This document shows positions 1-8,340 of a stretch of DNA of 64,000 bases, piece by piece; within the stretch, counting starts at the first letter, position 1; every line of letters starts with the position of its first letter. The stretch spans positions 21,429 through 85,428 of the forward strand of contig CAJAVE010000131.1 in assembly GCA_903945325.1 (NCBI GenBank), read 5' to 3'. Made by a program: the position numbers and the translations under genes. The notes under the pieces are model-generated. The model had not been told where the DNA came from. It searched no databases and saw nothing but the letters and a program-made list of their open reading frames with translations. The stretch is from an uncultured beta proteobacterium (GTDB lineage Bacteria > Pseudomonadota > Gammaproteobacteria > Burkholderiales > Burkholderiaceae_C).

Positions 1-879
1 GGGTTTGCCAGCGCTGCGCTTGGTGGCATGGTCACGAATCTGGCGGTGCAGAACGCGCAGCGAGTCAAAGACGTTGTAGTCCAGATAGCGTCGAAACACG
101 AACGGCACCACTACCCCGCGCAGACTTTGCGCGCAGGCGGAACCGAGTGCGTGTGCGGGCGCGACTACACGGCTCTTGAGCCAGGCAAAGCGTTCCCATT
201 CGCGGCCCTGGACATGAAAATATTCTTCCAACGCACCCAACGACACCACCGGCGGCCCTGAATTGCCGTTGGGGCGCAAGGCCAGATCGACACGAAACAC
301 AAAACCGTGCTCGGTGGAGTCGCCTACCAAGGCAAAAATGGCTCGCACCATCTTGCCGAAATATTCCTGGTTGGAAATCTTTGCCCGGCCATTAGCGTCG
401 CCTGTTGTGTCGCCATCATGGTCATAGATGTAGATCAGGTCAATATCGCTGGAAACATTCAACTCGCGGGCGCCCAGCTTTCCCATACCCACAATGCAAA
501 GCTCGGCCCGTAAGCCCTGCGGCGTAAGCGGAGCGCCGTGAATCAGGTCAAGGGTTTTTGCGGCTTCCACACAGGCCGTATCGAGGGCGAATTCGGCCAG
601 TTCGGTCATGGCACCCGTAACGGTGGTCAGATTGGCGGCCTCGTTGCAGTCCAGGCACAGCAGGCGCTCTATCACCAGTTGGCGCACCGTGCGCAACGCG
701 CTGCCAGTATCCAGACCGCTGGTGCGCAAGGTGTCATAAAGACGTTGCATGGATTGCCCGGTGGGTGCGTCTGGCGCCAGCCAGTTCAGCTGCTGGGCAT
801 AGCGCCTGCGAATGCGCTGACCAAACCGTGAACCCCCGGCCAGGTCCGGGTGTCCGTTGCGGGTCATAATTCCTGACAT
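1..879 (-). CDS. glnE: Glutamine synthetase adenylyltransferase/deadenylase GlnE, N-terminal part (cut by window edge)
   Basis: GlnE attaches and removes AMP on glutamine synthetase in response to nitrogen status signalled by PII. About 293 codons are visible; the frame is open to the left edge, so the C-terminal half is outside the window. The minus-strand translation carries the nucleotidyltransferase signature GKLGARELNVSSDIDLIY near residue 133, followed by YDHDGDTTGD and the RVDLALRPNGNSGP block typical of the N-terminal adenylyl-removing domain. The ATG at 879 has a GGAG ribosome binding site 5 bases upstream. Only 15 bases separate it from the divergent yhdP start, so promoter elements must lie inside one or both genes. 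The family identification is secure; full length cannot be judged. Confidence 0.95.
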   Translation of the reverse strand, partial: MSGIMTRNGHPDLAGGSRFGQRIRRRYAQQLNWLAPDAPTGQSMQRLYDTLRTSGLDTGSALRTVRQLVIERLLCLDCNEAANLTTVTGAMTELAEFALDTACVEAAKTLDLIHGAPLTPQGLRAELCIVGMGKLGARELNVSSDIDLIYIYDHDGDTTGDANGRAKISNQEYFGKMVRAIFALVGDSTEHGFVFRVDLALRPNGNSGPPVVSLGALEEYFHVQGREWERFAWLKSRVVAPAHALGSACAQSLRGVVVPFVFRRYLDYNVFDSLRVLHRQIRDHATKRSAGKP

Positions 880-894
880 GGTGCTCCGATAACG

Positions 895-3800
895 ATGACT
901 GACCTGACCCCAAACTCTTCCCCTATACGACGGGCGGGTGCATTTGCCATTCGTGCCGCCTTTTGGCTGGTGGCGTCAGCCTGGTTGGCGTTGATCATGG
1001 TCTGGGGTGCGCTGCATTTCATCATTGTGCCGCGAATCGAAGAGTTCCGTCCGGAGTTGGAGCAACAGGTCTCGCGGCTGGTGGGTGTCACGGTGCGTAT
1101 CGGTGCCATCGTGGCACGGTCCAATGGTCTGATACCGTCGCTGGAGCTCGACAATGTGCGCCTGCTGGATACCCAGGGTCGTGAAGCGCTGAAGTTGCCT
1201 TCGGTGTTGGCCGCACTCTCTGCACGCTCCATCCTGAGTCTGGGATTGGAGCAACTGACGATTGACCGGCCAGAACTTGACGTTCGCCGCTCAAAGGATG
1301 GCCGAATCTGGATTGCGGGTTTACCTCTGCCCGCGACGGACAGTACCGACAGCTCCGGTGCAGACTGGGTTTTCAGCCAGCCTGAACTGGTGATTCGTCA
1401 CGGCAAGGTGACGTGGACCGATGAAATGCGGGCGGAGCCCCCGTTGGCCCTGACCGGAGTGGACTGGGTTCTGCGCAACCAGCACCGCACCCATTCCATG
1501 CGGCTGGACGCGAATCCGCCCGAGCACTGGGGTGCGCGCCTGAGCGTGTCGGGCATTTTCAAGCAGCCGTTGCTGTCGCGACGCGCCAGTCTCTGGCGCG
1601 AGTGGCAGGGCCAGCTGTACGCAAATTTTGCCCAGGTCGATCTGGCCGAACTGCGGCGCTACGCGGATTTGGGTGTGGATTTGGCGCAGGGTTCGGGCTC
1701 GGTGCGGGCTTGGGTTGATGTCGCCTATGGCCAGGCCACTGGGTCTGTAGCGGACCTCGCTCTGGACAACGTCAAGCTCACCCTCAACCCCAAGCTGGAC
1801 GCGCTTGCCCTGCGGGGTGTCACCGGACGTCTGGGCGCAAAGAGACTGGAAAGGGGAGTGGAGTTTTCTACCCAGGCCCTGCAATTTGAAACACTGGATG
1901 GCCTGCGCTGGCCCGGTGGAAATGTGCGCGTCGCGGTGTTTGATGGCGACGCCCGCAAAGTGACCCACGGTGAGTTTGCGGGGGATAGGCTGGACCTGGA
2001 GGCGATGGCGCAAATTGCCGGGCGCCTGCCGCTGGATGATGCATTGCGCAAAACTCTGGCGCAGTTGGCCCCAAAAGGGCTGATCGAACAGGTACAGGCG
2101 TCCTGGGAAGGACCGGTAGAGAAGCCAGGTCGATATACAGTCAAGGGTCGTGGCCGGGAGCTGGAGATTGCAGCCCGTGCGGCACAGGATGGCGCCCGCC
2201 CCGGGTTCAGGGGTGCAGATATTGACTTTGATTTCAACCAGTCGGGCGGTCAAGCCAACTTGGCTATGAAAACCGGTTCCATTGACTTGCCCGGCATTCT
2301 TGATGATGCACGGGTTTCAGTGGACCAGTTGAGCACCGATGTGCAATGGAAATCCAATGGTGTCCACATCAGCATCGCGCTGCCCAATCTGCGTTTCGCC
2401 AACGCCGATGCACAAGGTGAGGCCCAGATCAAATGGCAAACTGCTGCACCCACTGCCAGCAGCAATGTGGCGCAAAGTGCAAGTGCAAGTGGCCTCCCCG
2501 GCTTGCTGGACGCGCAGGGTGTTCTCAGCCGGGTCGATGGAGCACGGGTGCACCGCTACCTCCCGCTGGGCATGCATAAGGAGGTGCGTGACTATGTGCG
2601 GGATGCAGTTGTGGCTGGGGCTGCCACCAATGTCAAATTCAAGGTCAAAGGCAATCTGAACGACTTTCCGTTCAACACTGCCAAACAAGGGGACTTTCGC
2701 ATTTCAGCGGACTTGAACAACGTCACCTACGCCTACGCGCCCTCCAGCCTGTTGCCTAAGGACAGCCCGCAGTGGCCTTCGCTGACGCAGGTTGCCGGTG
2801 AGCTGGTGATTGACCACGCAGTGTTGCAGGTCAAGGGTGCTCGGGCCACCGTAGTCGCCATGCCGGGCCTGCGCATTGCCAAGGCCAACGCGGTGATTGA
2901 CAACCTGTATTCCGGGGCCACCGTGGCAGTCACCGCCGAGGCACAAGGTCCGTTGACCGACTTATTGGACGTTGTCAATGGCTCTCCATTGGGCCCCATG
3001 ATGGGGAAGGTACTGGACCGCGCCAGCGCAACCGGGTCGGCGGACTACCGCTTCAAACTGGCGCTTCCGATTGCCGCCGTGGACCGTGCCACCGTGCGCG
3101 GCTCCATCACCCTGGCTGGAAATGATTTGCAGGTAACACCCGATACGCCCCGTCTTTCGCGCACGCGAGGAATCATCAACTTTTCGGAAACCGGGTTTTC
3201 GGTCGCTGGCGTACAGGCGCGCTCACTGGGCGGAGATGTTCGCATCGATGGTGGTCTGACGTCTGCGTCCTCGGGTCAACCGGTTGCGGCTAAGGTGGCT
3301 GCACCCCAGGTTCTGCGTTTGCAAGGAACCGCCACAGCAGAGGGCTTGCGTCAGGCGCGGGAACTCGGTTTTGCGGCCAGACTGGCCCAGTATGCCAACG
3401 GATCAACTGCCTATAGCGCAACGTTGGGTGTTCGCGGCGGCGTGCCTGAGCTGGCGGTCAGTAGCAATCTGGTGGGCATGGCGCTGACGCTACCCGCGCC
3501 CTTTGCCAAGGCAGCAGACGCGCCCTTACCACTTCGTCTGGAAACTGCCGCCATACGGGCATCGCTGCTGGCCGGGAGCGATGGAGTGGTGCATGCCCAG
3601 GACCAGTTGCAGTTTGAAGTAGGCAAAGCGGTCAGTATTGCGTACGTGCGTGACGTCTCAGGCCCCGATGCGCGCGTCGTGCGCGGCTCTATTGCGGTCG
3701 GGCTGGCGCCTGACGAGACCGCTCCTTTGTCTGCCGACGGTGTGCAAGCCAACGTCAGCATGTCCCATATCGATGTGGATGCATGGTCTGATGTGTTGTC

Positions 3801-5031
3801 CCACGCGGCGGCGACTGATTTATCCCCTGGCGCGGCGGCGTCAGCGGGAATGGGCTATTTGCCCACCAGCCTTGCAGTGCGCTCGCGCGAGATTCTGGTC
3901 AGTGGGCGCAAGCTGCACAACGTGGTCATCGGCGGCGGGCGCGACGGCCTGCTGTGGCGCGCCAACCTGGATGCATCCGAACTCAACGGCTATGTCGAGT
4001 ATCGCCAGCCATCAGGCTCCGTGGGTGGCCGCGTGTTTGCGCGTCTGGCCCGTCTGAATGTGGCACCCAGCGCGGCGCAAGACGTTGAAAGCGTGCTCGA
4101 TGAGCAACCCGCCAGCATTCCCGCACTGGACATCGTGGTGGAGGACCTGGAGTTGCGGGGCAAAAAACTCGGTCGCATTGAAATTGATGCAGTGAACCTG
4201 GGTGCGTCTGCCTCGGTCGCGGCGCGCGATGCGCCTCGCGAGTGGCGCCTCAACCGGTTCAATATCACTACGCCCGAGGCGGTATTGACGGCCAATGGCA
4301 ACTGGCTCAACATTGCGGGGGCGACCCCGCCGGCAAGTGGCAGCAGCATCAAAGAGCGTCGGCGCACGGAGATGAATTTCAAACTCGACATTGCCGACGC
4401 CGGTCAGCTGTTAACCCGCTTTGGTATGAAAGATGTGGTTCGCAAGGGCCATGGCAAGGTCGAAGGCCAAGTCACCTGGATGGGCTCACCCATCACGCTG
4501 GACTACCCCAGCCTGGGCGGCAGCTTCAATGTCAACGTGGAGACCGGTCAGTTTTTGAAGGCAGACCCGGGTCTCGCCAAACTGCTGGGGGTATTGAGCC
4601 TGCAATCGCTACCGCGACGCCTGCTACTGGACTTCCGGGATGTATTCAGCGAAGGCTTTGCGTTTGACTTTCTCCGGGGTGATGTAACCATTACACAGGG
4701 CATTGCCCGCACCAGTAACCTGCAGATGAAGGGTGTCAATGCGGCAGCGTTGATGGAAGGCGAGGCCGACATTGCCAAGGAAACCCAAAACATCAAGGTG
4801 GTCGTGGTGCCTGAAATCAATGCGGGTAGCGCCTCGCTACTGGCGTCCTACATCAACCCGGTGTGGGGAATCGGCAGTTTTTTGGCGCAGCTGATCCTGC
4901 GTCGCCCGTTGCTGGACGCAGTAACCAAAGAGTTTCTGGTCGATGGCACCTGGGTCGATCCGCGCGTGACCGAGGTGGCACACAGGTCGGGCACTGCTCC
5001 AGATCCGGAAAAACCAAAGGAAACGCCATGA
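895..5031 (+). CDS. yhdP: YhdP family AsmA-like envelope protein (1378 aa)
   Basis: A very large AsmA-like protein of the YhdP/TIGR02099 type, with a DUF3971 region and an AsmA-like C-terminal domain. In E. coli YhdP belongs to the TamB/YdbH/YhdP group that bridges inner and outer membranes for phospholipid transport. Here residues about 14-45 form one hydrophobic segment (AFWLVASAWLALIMVWGALH), fitting an inner-membrane anchor with the rest in the periplasm. The body is rich in beta-strand-like repeats, and the C-terminal region (FLKADPGLAKLLGVLSLQSL, then DFRDVFSEGFAFD) matches the family. The length is close to the family norm of about 1270-1400. Its stop overlaps the amidase start (ATGA), implying translational coupling. 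No clear Shine-Dalgarno precedes the start. Confidence 0.9.
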   Translation: MTDLTPNSSPIRRAGAFAIRAAFWLVASAWLALIMVWGALHFIIVPRIEEFRPELEQQVSRLVGVTVRIGAIVARSNGLIPSLELDNVRLLDTQGREALKLPSVLAALSARSILSLGLEQLTIDRPELDVRRSKDGRIWIAGLPLPATDSTDSSGADWVFSQPELVIRHGKVTWTDEMRAEPPLALTGVDWVLRNQHRTHSMRLDANPPEHWGARLSVSGIFKQPLLSRRASLWREWQGQLYANFAQVDLAELRRYADLGVDLAQGSGSVRAWVDVAYGQATGSVADLALDNVKLTLNPKLDALALRGVTGRLGAKRLERGVEFSTQALQFETLDGLRWPGGNVRVAVFDGDARKVTHGEFAGDRLDLEAMAQIAGRLPLDDALRKTLAQLAPKGLIEQVQASWEGPVEKPGRYTVKGRGRELEIAARAAQDGARPGFRGADIDFDFNQSGGQANLAMKTGSIDLPGILDDARVSVDQLSTDVQWKSNGVHISIALPNLRFANADAQGEAQIKWQTAAPTASSNVAQSASASGLPGLLDAQGVLSRVDGARVHRYLPLGMHKEVRDYVRDAVVAGAATNVKFKVKGNLNDFPFNTAKQGDFRISADLNNVTYAYAPSSLLPKDSPQWPSLTQVAGELVIDHAVLQVKGARATVVAMPGLRIAKANAVIDNLYSGATVAVTAEAQGPLTDLLDVVNGSPLGPMMGKVLDRASATGSADYRFKLALPIAAVDRATVRGSITLAGNDLQVTPDTPRLSRTRGIINFSETGFSVAGVQARSLGGDVRIDGGLTSASSGQPVAAKVAAPQVLRLQGTATAEGLRQARELGFAARLAQYANGSTAYSATLGVRGGVPELAVSSNLVGMALTLPAPFAKAADAPLPLRLETAAIRASLLAGSDGVVHAQDQLQFEVGKAVSIAYVRDVSGPDARVVRGSIAVGLAPDETAPLSADGVQANVSMSHIDVDAWSDVLSHAAATDLSPGAAASAGMGYLPTSLAVRSREILVSGRKLHNVVIGGGRDGLLWRANLDASELNGYVEYRQPSGSVGGRVFARLARLNVAPSAAQDVESVLDEQPASIPALDIVVEDLELRGKKLGRIEIDAVNLGASASVAARDAPREWRLNRFNITTPEAVLTANGNWLNIAGATPPASGSSIKERRRTEMNFKLDIADAGQLLTRFGMKDVVRKGHGKVEGQVTWMGSPITLDYPSLGGSFNVNVETGQFLKADPGLAKLLGVLSLQSLPRRLLLDFRDVFSEGFAFDFLRGDVTITQGIARTSNLQMKGVNAAALMEGEADIAKETQNIKVVVVPEINAGSASLLASYINPVWGIGSFLAQLILRRPLLDAVTKEFLVDGTWVDPRVTEVAHRSGTAPDPEKPKETP

Positions 5032-5843
5032 AAGTTGCCGCCATCCAGATGGTTTCGACGGGGGTGTTGTCGGACAACCTGCTGCAAGCGCGTACGTTGC
5101 TGGAACAGGCAGCGCAGGAGGGCGCTGAGGTGGCGGTGTTGCCAGAATACTTTTGTCTGATCGGCCAGCACGACGCCGACAAACTCGCCATTCAGGAATC
5201 ATTCGGCAGCGGCCCGGTCCAGCAATTTCTCTCTGGCGCGGCGCGTGCACTGGGTCTGTGGCTGGTAGGTGGCACCCTGCCATTGTCGGGCACCAGCCCT
5301 GACCGGGTTTACAACAGCTCCCTGGTGTTCAACCCGCTGGGCGACTGCGTAGCGCGTTACGACAAGATCCATCTGTTCCGTTTCGACAATGGCACCGAGG
5401 CCTACGACGAATCCCGCGTGCTGGACCGGGGCGGCCATCCCCAGCGCTTTGCGTTGCCCTCCAAAGACGGACATGTGTGGCAGATTGGTTTGAGCGTGTG
5501 CTACGACTTGCGCTTTCCCGAGCTGTACCGTGCCTATGCCCAAGAAGGTGTGGACCTGATTCTGGTGCCCAGCGCATTTACCCACACCACGGGACAGGCA
5601 CATTGGGAGGTGCTGCTGCGCGCCCGTGCCATCGAAAACCTGAGCTTTGTGGTCGCTGCTGCTCAAGGTGGTGTGCACCCCAATGGCCGGCGCACCTGGG
5701 GCCAGTCGCTGCTGATTGACCCTTGGGGCGAGGTGATGGCTCAGCGGGCGCAGGAGCCGGGTGTGGTGTGTGCCGAGCTGCATGCCGCCAGCCTGAATCA
5801 GCGACGCTCCCAATTGCCTGCTTTGCTTCACCGGGTGCTGTAG
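5028..5843 (+). CDS. Carbon-nitrogen hydrolase (nitrilase superfamily, Nit2/deaminated-glutathione amidase-like)
   Basis: A 271-residue omega-amidase-type enzyme that hydrolyses amide C-N bonds; the closest functional class is Nit1/NitB, which repairs deaminated glutathione. The Glu-Lys-Cys triad is visible: Glu40 in VLPEYF, Lys113 in YDKIHLF and Cys158 in SVCYDLRFPEL. The ATG overlaps the yhdP stop by four bases (ATGA), which fixes the start. The true substrate cannot be read from sequence; repair of deaminated glutathione is inference from subfamily resemblance. Cytoplasmic, no signal peptide. Confidence 0.9.
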   Translation: MKVAAIQMVSTGVLSDNLLQARTLLEQAAQEGAEVAVLPEYFCLIGQHDADKLAIQESFGSGPVQQFLSGAARALGLWLVGGTLPLSGTSPDRVYNSSLVFNPLGDCVARYDKIHLFRFDNGTEAYDESRVLDRGGHPQRFALPSKDGHVWQIGLSVCYDLRFPELYRAYAQEGVDLILVPSAFTHTTGQAHWEVLLRARAIENLSFVVAAAQGGVHPNGRRTWGQSLLIDPWGEVMAQRAQEPGVVCAELHAASLNQRRSQLPALLHRVL

Positions 5844-5867
5844 GTTGGCAGGGATTTGACTCAATTT

Positions 5868-5917
5868 GCTATGAAAATGAGAGCTTGTTACGCACATTTG
5901 ACGGGGTCTAGGGGGTA
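5868..5917 (+). repeat. Two-palindrome element, copy A (degenerate, intergenic)
   Basis: Begins GCTAT, has a degenerate second arm GAGCT, then TTACGCA and an ACGGGG/TCTAGGGGG tail. It fits the element consensus (GCTAT..ATAGC, TGCGCA, GGGCTGGAGCCC) described for the copies at 8252 and 36161. The stop codon of the small minus-strand membrane-protein gene lies in its distal end. Confidence 0.65.
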
Positions 5918-6078
5918 TTTTCGTCAGCAATTTCCCCGGTGGATGCAGTTTTGGGGGCATCCAGCGCAGGATCGGCTTCCACTATCTCGCCATGCTTGCG
6001 GCCTGAAAACATGGTCCACCAAATGATCCCTACGAGAATCAGCCCTGCACCAAGGGCTTCCAGCAATAGCAAGGTCAT
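5908..6078 (-). CDS. Small single-pass membrane protein (56 aa), unknown function
   Basis: A 56-residue protein with one transmembrane helix at residues 2-24 (LLLLEALGAGLILVGIIWW) and a short polar tail rich in Asp, Glu and Ala. The ATG at 6078 has an AGGAG ribosome binding site about 7 bases upstream, which is much better than any start for the overlapping plus-strand mltA frame. It is divergent from, and overlaps, the 5' end of mltA. I do not recognise a characterised family. The good ribosome binding site and clean transmembrane segment argue it is real; being antisense to part of another frame lowers certainty. Confidence 0.6.
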   Translation of the reverse strand: MTLLLLEALGAGLILVGIIWWTMFSGRKHGEIVEADPALDAPKTASTGEIADENTP

Positions 6079-7237
6079 CCGTCGTCTCCTGTTGTTGGGG
6101 TGGCTTGGGGTGATTGTAGGAAACCTGGTTGCCTGCGGCAGTGCGCCTCGGGTCAGCCTGCCGCGCTCTGATGTAGCGCGGCAGCCGGGTGCACCCGCTG
6201 CTGGGCCCATGCCGCCCGCAACCGACATCGCGGGATCGGTGAGCCCAGGCAAAGGGCGATGGGTGAGCGCGCCATGGGCCGATCTGCCGGGCTTTGCGGC
6301 CGACAATTTGTTTGAGGCCTGGAACGCCTGGCTTAAAAGCTGCGAGCGCCCGGTCGGCACTTTTGCGCCCCTGTGCCCGGATATTCGTCGCCTGAGCATT
6401 GGCAGTGCAGAGGAGCAGCGCACCTGGATGCAGGATCGGTTGCAACCCTTCCGGGTGGAGTCGGCGCAGGGCGAGGCCATTGGTTTGTTGACCGCTTATT
6501 TTGAGCCGGTTCTGGAGGCCAGTCGCCTGCCCGCAGCGGGGTTTTCCATCCCGCTCTACCAGCAGCCCGTGGGATTGGCCCGGCGTAAGCCCTGGTTTAC
6601 CCGGCAGGAAATGGACACCCTGCCCGAGGCGCAGGCAGCGCTGCGGGGCCGCGCCATTGCGTATTTGGCTGACCCGATTGACGCGCTCAGCCTACAGATC
6701 CAGGGCTCGGGGCGCGTGCGCATCATTCAGAGCGACGGCAGCCAGCGCTGGGTTCGCCTGTCGTACGGCGGCACCAACGACCAACCTTACCGCAGCGTGG
6801 GGCGCTGGTTACTCGACCAGGGGTTGGTCAAGGATGCCTCCTGGTCTGGCATCAAGGCCTGGCTGGCGCAAAATCCCCAGCGCCAGCAGGAACTGCTGTG
6901 GAGTAACCCCAGGGTGACATTTTTCCGCGAAGAAGACATCGCCGAGCGCGACATATCCGAGGGGCCGCGCGGCGCCCAGGGCGTGGCACTGACGCCGGGG
7001 CGCTCCATCGCAGTAGACCCAGTCAATATTCCATACGGCACACCGGTCTGGCTGGCTTCCAGTGGCCCCAAAACCAGTCTGCAAAAATTGGTGTTGGCGC
7101 AGGACACCGGCAGCGCCATTACCGGTGCGGTGCGGGCGGACTACTTTGTGGGCGGCGGGCCAGAGGCGGGTGAGTTGGCCGGGCGCCTGCGCCAACCGCT
7201 GCAGATGTGGGTTTTGTGGCCAAAGCAGGCCAGATAA
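6023..7237 (+). CDS. mltA: Membrane-bound lytic murein transglycosylase A (lipoprotein)
   Basis: MltA cleaves the MurNAc-GlcNAc bond of peptidoglycan, forming 1,6-anhydroMurNAc, from the inner face of the outer membrane. The mature part has the MltA domain (GLLTAYFEPVLEASR, GSGRVRI, YGGTNDQPYRSVG) and a C-terminal 3D domain with its conserved acids (AQDTGSAITGAVRADYFVG). A lipobox LVAC places the lipidated Cys at 6133-6135, preceded by RRLLLLGWLGVIVG. The start is uncertain: no in-frame ATG near the signal peptide has a good ribosome binding site. ATG 6023 is chosen as the nearest one giving a positively charged n-region; ATG 6011 or a TTG at 6092 are alternatives. The 5' end overlaps the small divergent gene. 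Confidence 0.88.
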   Translation: MIPTRISPAPRASSNSKVIRRLLLLGWLGVIVGNLVACGSAPRVSLPRSDVARQPGAPAAGPMPPATDIAGSVSPGKGRWVSAPWADLPGFAADNLFEAWNAWLKSCERPVGTFAPLCPDIRRLSIGSAEEQRTWMQDRLQPFRVESAQGEAIGLLTAYFEPVLEASRLPAAGFSIPLYQQPVGLARRKPWFTRQEMDTLPEAQAALRGRAIAYLADPIDALSLQIQGSGRVRIIQSDGSQRWVRLSYGGTNDQPYRSVGRWLLDQGLVKDASWSGIKAWLAQNPQRQQELLWSNPRVTFFREEDIAERDISEGPRGAQGVALTPGRSIAVDPVNIPYGTPVWLASSGPKTSLQKLVLAQDTGSAITGAVRADYFVGGGPEAGELAGRLRQPLQMWVLWPKQAR

Positions 7238-7288
7238 CGTTACTATGTTCGGTATATTCGGTTCAACCCATTTTTCGCGGAACTAGCC

Positions 7289-8242
7289 ATGAACACATCC
7301 ATGCGGGACATTGACGAACGCACCAACCTGGCTGCCAACAGCATGTTTGAATTGCTGCTGTTCCGCTTGGGCGAAGCGCCCGGCACAACGCGGCGCGAGC
7401 TGTTTGGCATCAACGTGTTCAAGGTGCGTGAGATTCTGGTCATGCCCGAGATCACCGCCATGGTCAATATGCCACCCACCGTCATGGGTGTGGCCAATAT
7501 TCGTGGTCAGATGATCACCGTGATCAACCTGCCCGCCGTGGTGGGTTGCACACCGAAGCAAGGACTCGGCATTTTGCTGGTGACCGAATTTGCCCGCACC
7601 ACCCAGGCGTTTGCGGTGGAAGAGGTCAACGAAATTGTGCGACTGGAGTGGAAGCACGTGCTGTCGGCTGAGCACAGTGGTGGTGGCTTGGTGACTAGCA
7701 TCGCCAGGCTGGATGGCAGCGCCGAAAACACCCGCCTTGCCCAGGTGCTGGACGTGGAGCAGATTCTGCGGGACGTGATGCCCAATGAACACAAATCGGA
7801 CATCGACGAAACCAAGATCGGTGCCGTCAAGATACCCCCCGGCACAGTGGTGCTGGCGGCTGATGACTCTCCGGTGGCCCGCATGATGATCGAGCAGGGC
7901 CTCAAAGCCATGGGCGTTCCCTACGTCATGACCAAAACCGGTCAGGAAGCCTGGAACATGCTGGAGTCGATCCGTGTCAAGGCCGAGGCGGAAGGCAAAA
8001 CTGTGCAGGACAAGGTGGCTCTTGTGCTGACCGACCTGGAAATGCCGGTGATGGACGGTTTTACCCTGACCCGCAATATCAAGCAGGACGGCCGCTTCAA
8101 GGGCATTCCGGTCATCATCCACTCCTCGCTCACCGGCACCGCCAACGAAGGCCATGTGAAGAGCGTGGGCGCGGACGCCTATATCGCCAAGTTCGTGGCC
8201 GAAGAGCTGGGTGCCACCATTCGCCAGGTCCTGTCGCGGTAA
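7289..8242 (+). CDS. cheV: Chemotaxis protein CheV (CheW-like domain plus receiver domain)
   Basis: CheV couples chemoreceptors to CheA and can be phosphorylated, contributing to adaptation. The 317 residues show a CheW-like domain at about 15-165 (LFGINVFKVREIL, IRGQMITVINLP) and a receiver domain at about 185-310 with the acidic pair ADD, phosphoacceptor Asp249 in LTDLEMPVMDGF, and a C-terminal Lys in YIAKF. No other che gene lies in the window, so this is an isolated copy. ATG 7289 follows a weak GCGGAA motif. Confidence 0.95.
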   Translation: MNTSMRDIDERTNLAANSMFELLLFRLGEAPGTTRRELFGINVFKVREILVMPEITAMVNMPPTVMGVANIRGQMITVINLPAVVGCTPKQGLGILLVTEFARTTQAFAVEEVNEIVRLEWKHVLSAEHSGGGLVTSIARLDGSAENTRLAQVLDVEQILRDVMPNEHKSDIDETKIGAVKIPPGTVVLAADDSPVARMMIEQGLKAMGVPYVMTKTGQEAWNMLESIRVKAEAEGKTVQDKVALVLTDLEMPVMDGFTLTRNIKQDGRFKGIPVIIHSSLTGTANEGHVKSVGADAYIAKFVAEELGATIRQVLSR

Positions 8243-8251
8243 GGTGTTAAA

Positions 8252-8302
8252 TCGGGCTGCAGCCCCCGTGAAATGTGCGCAGCTAGCTATAATAATCATA
8301 GC
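8252..8302 (-). repeat. Two-palindrome element, copy B (intergenic)
   Basis: Read on the minus strand: GCTATGATTATTATAGC (8302-8286), then TGCGCA, a short AT-rich spacer, ACGGG, and the perfect palindrome GGGCTGCAGCCC (8265-8254). It lies between cheV and the oxidoreductase gene. It is one of the three cleanest copies and helps define the consensus. Confidence 0.85.
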
Positions 8303-8340
8303 TAAGTCTTCCTTCAAGAATTGGCACCGGAGTCACGCCC

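Noticed and set aside
7283..8317. 344-codon minus-strand frame opposite cheV
   Set aside because: His/Gly-rich shadow of cheV with no motif or start signal.
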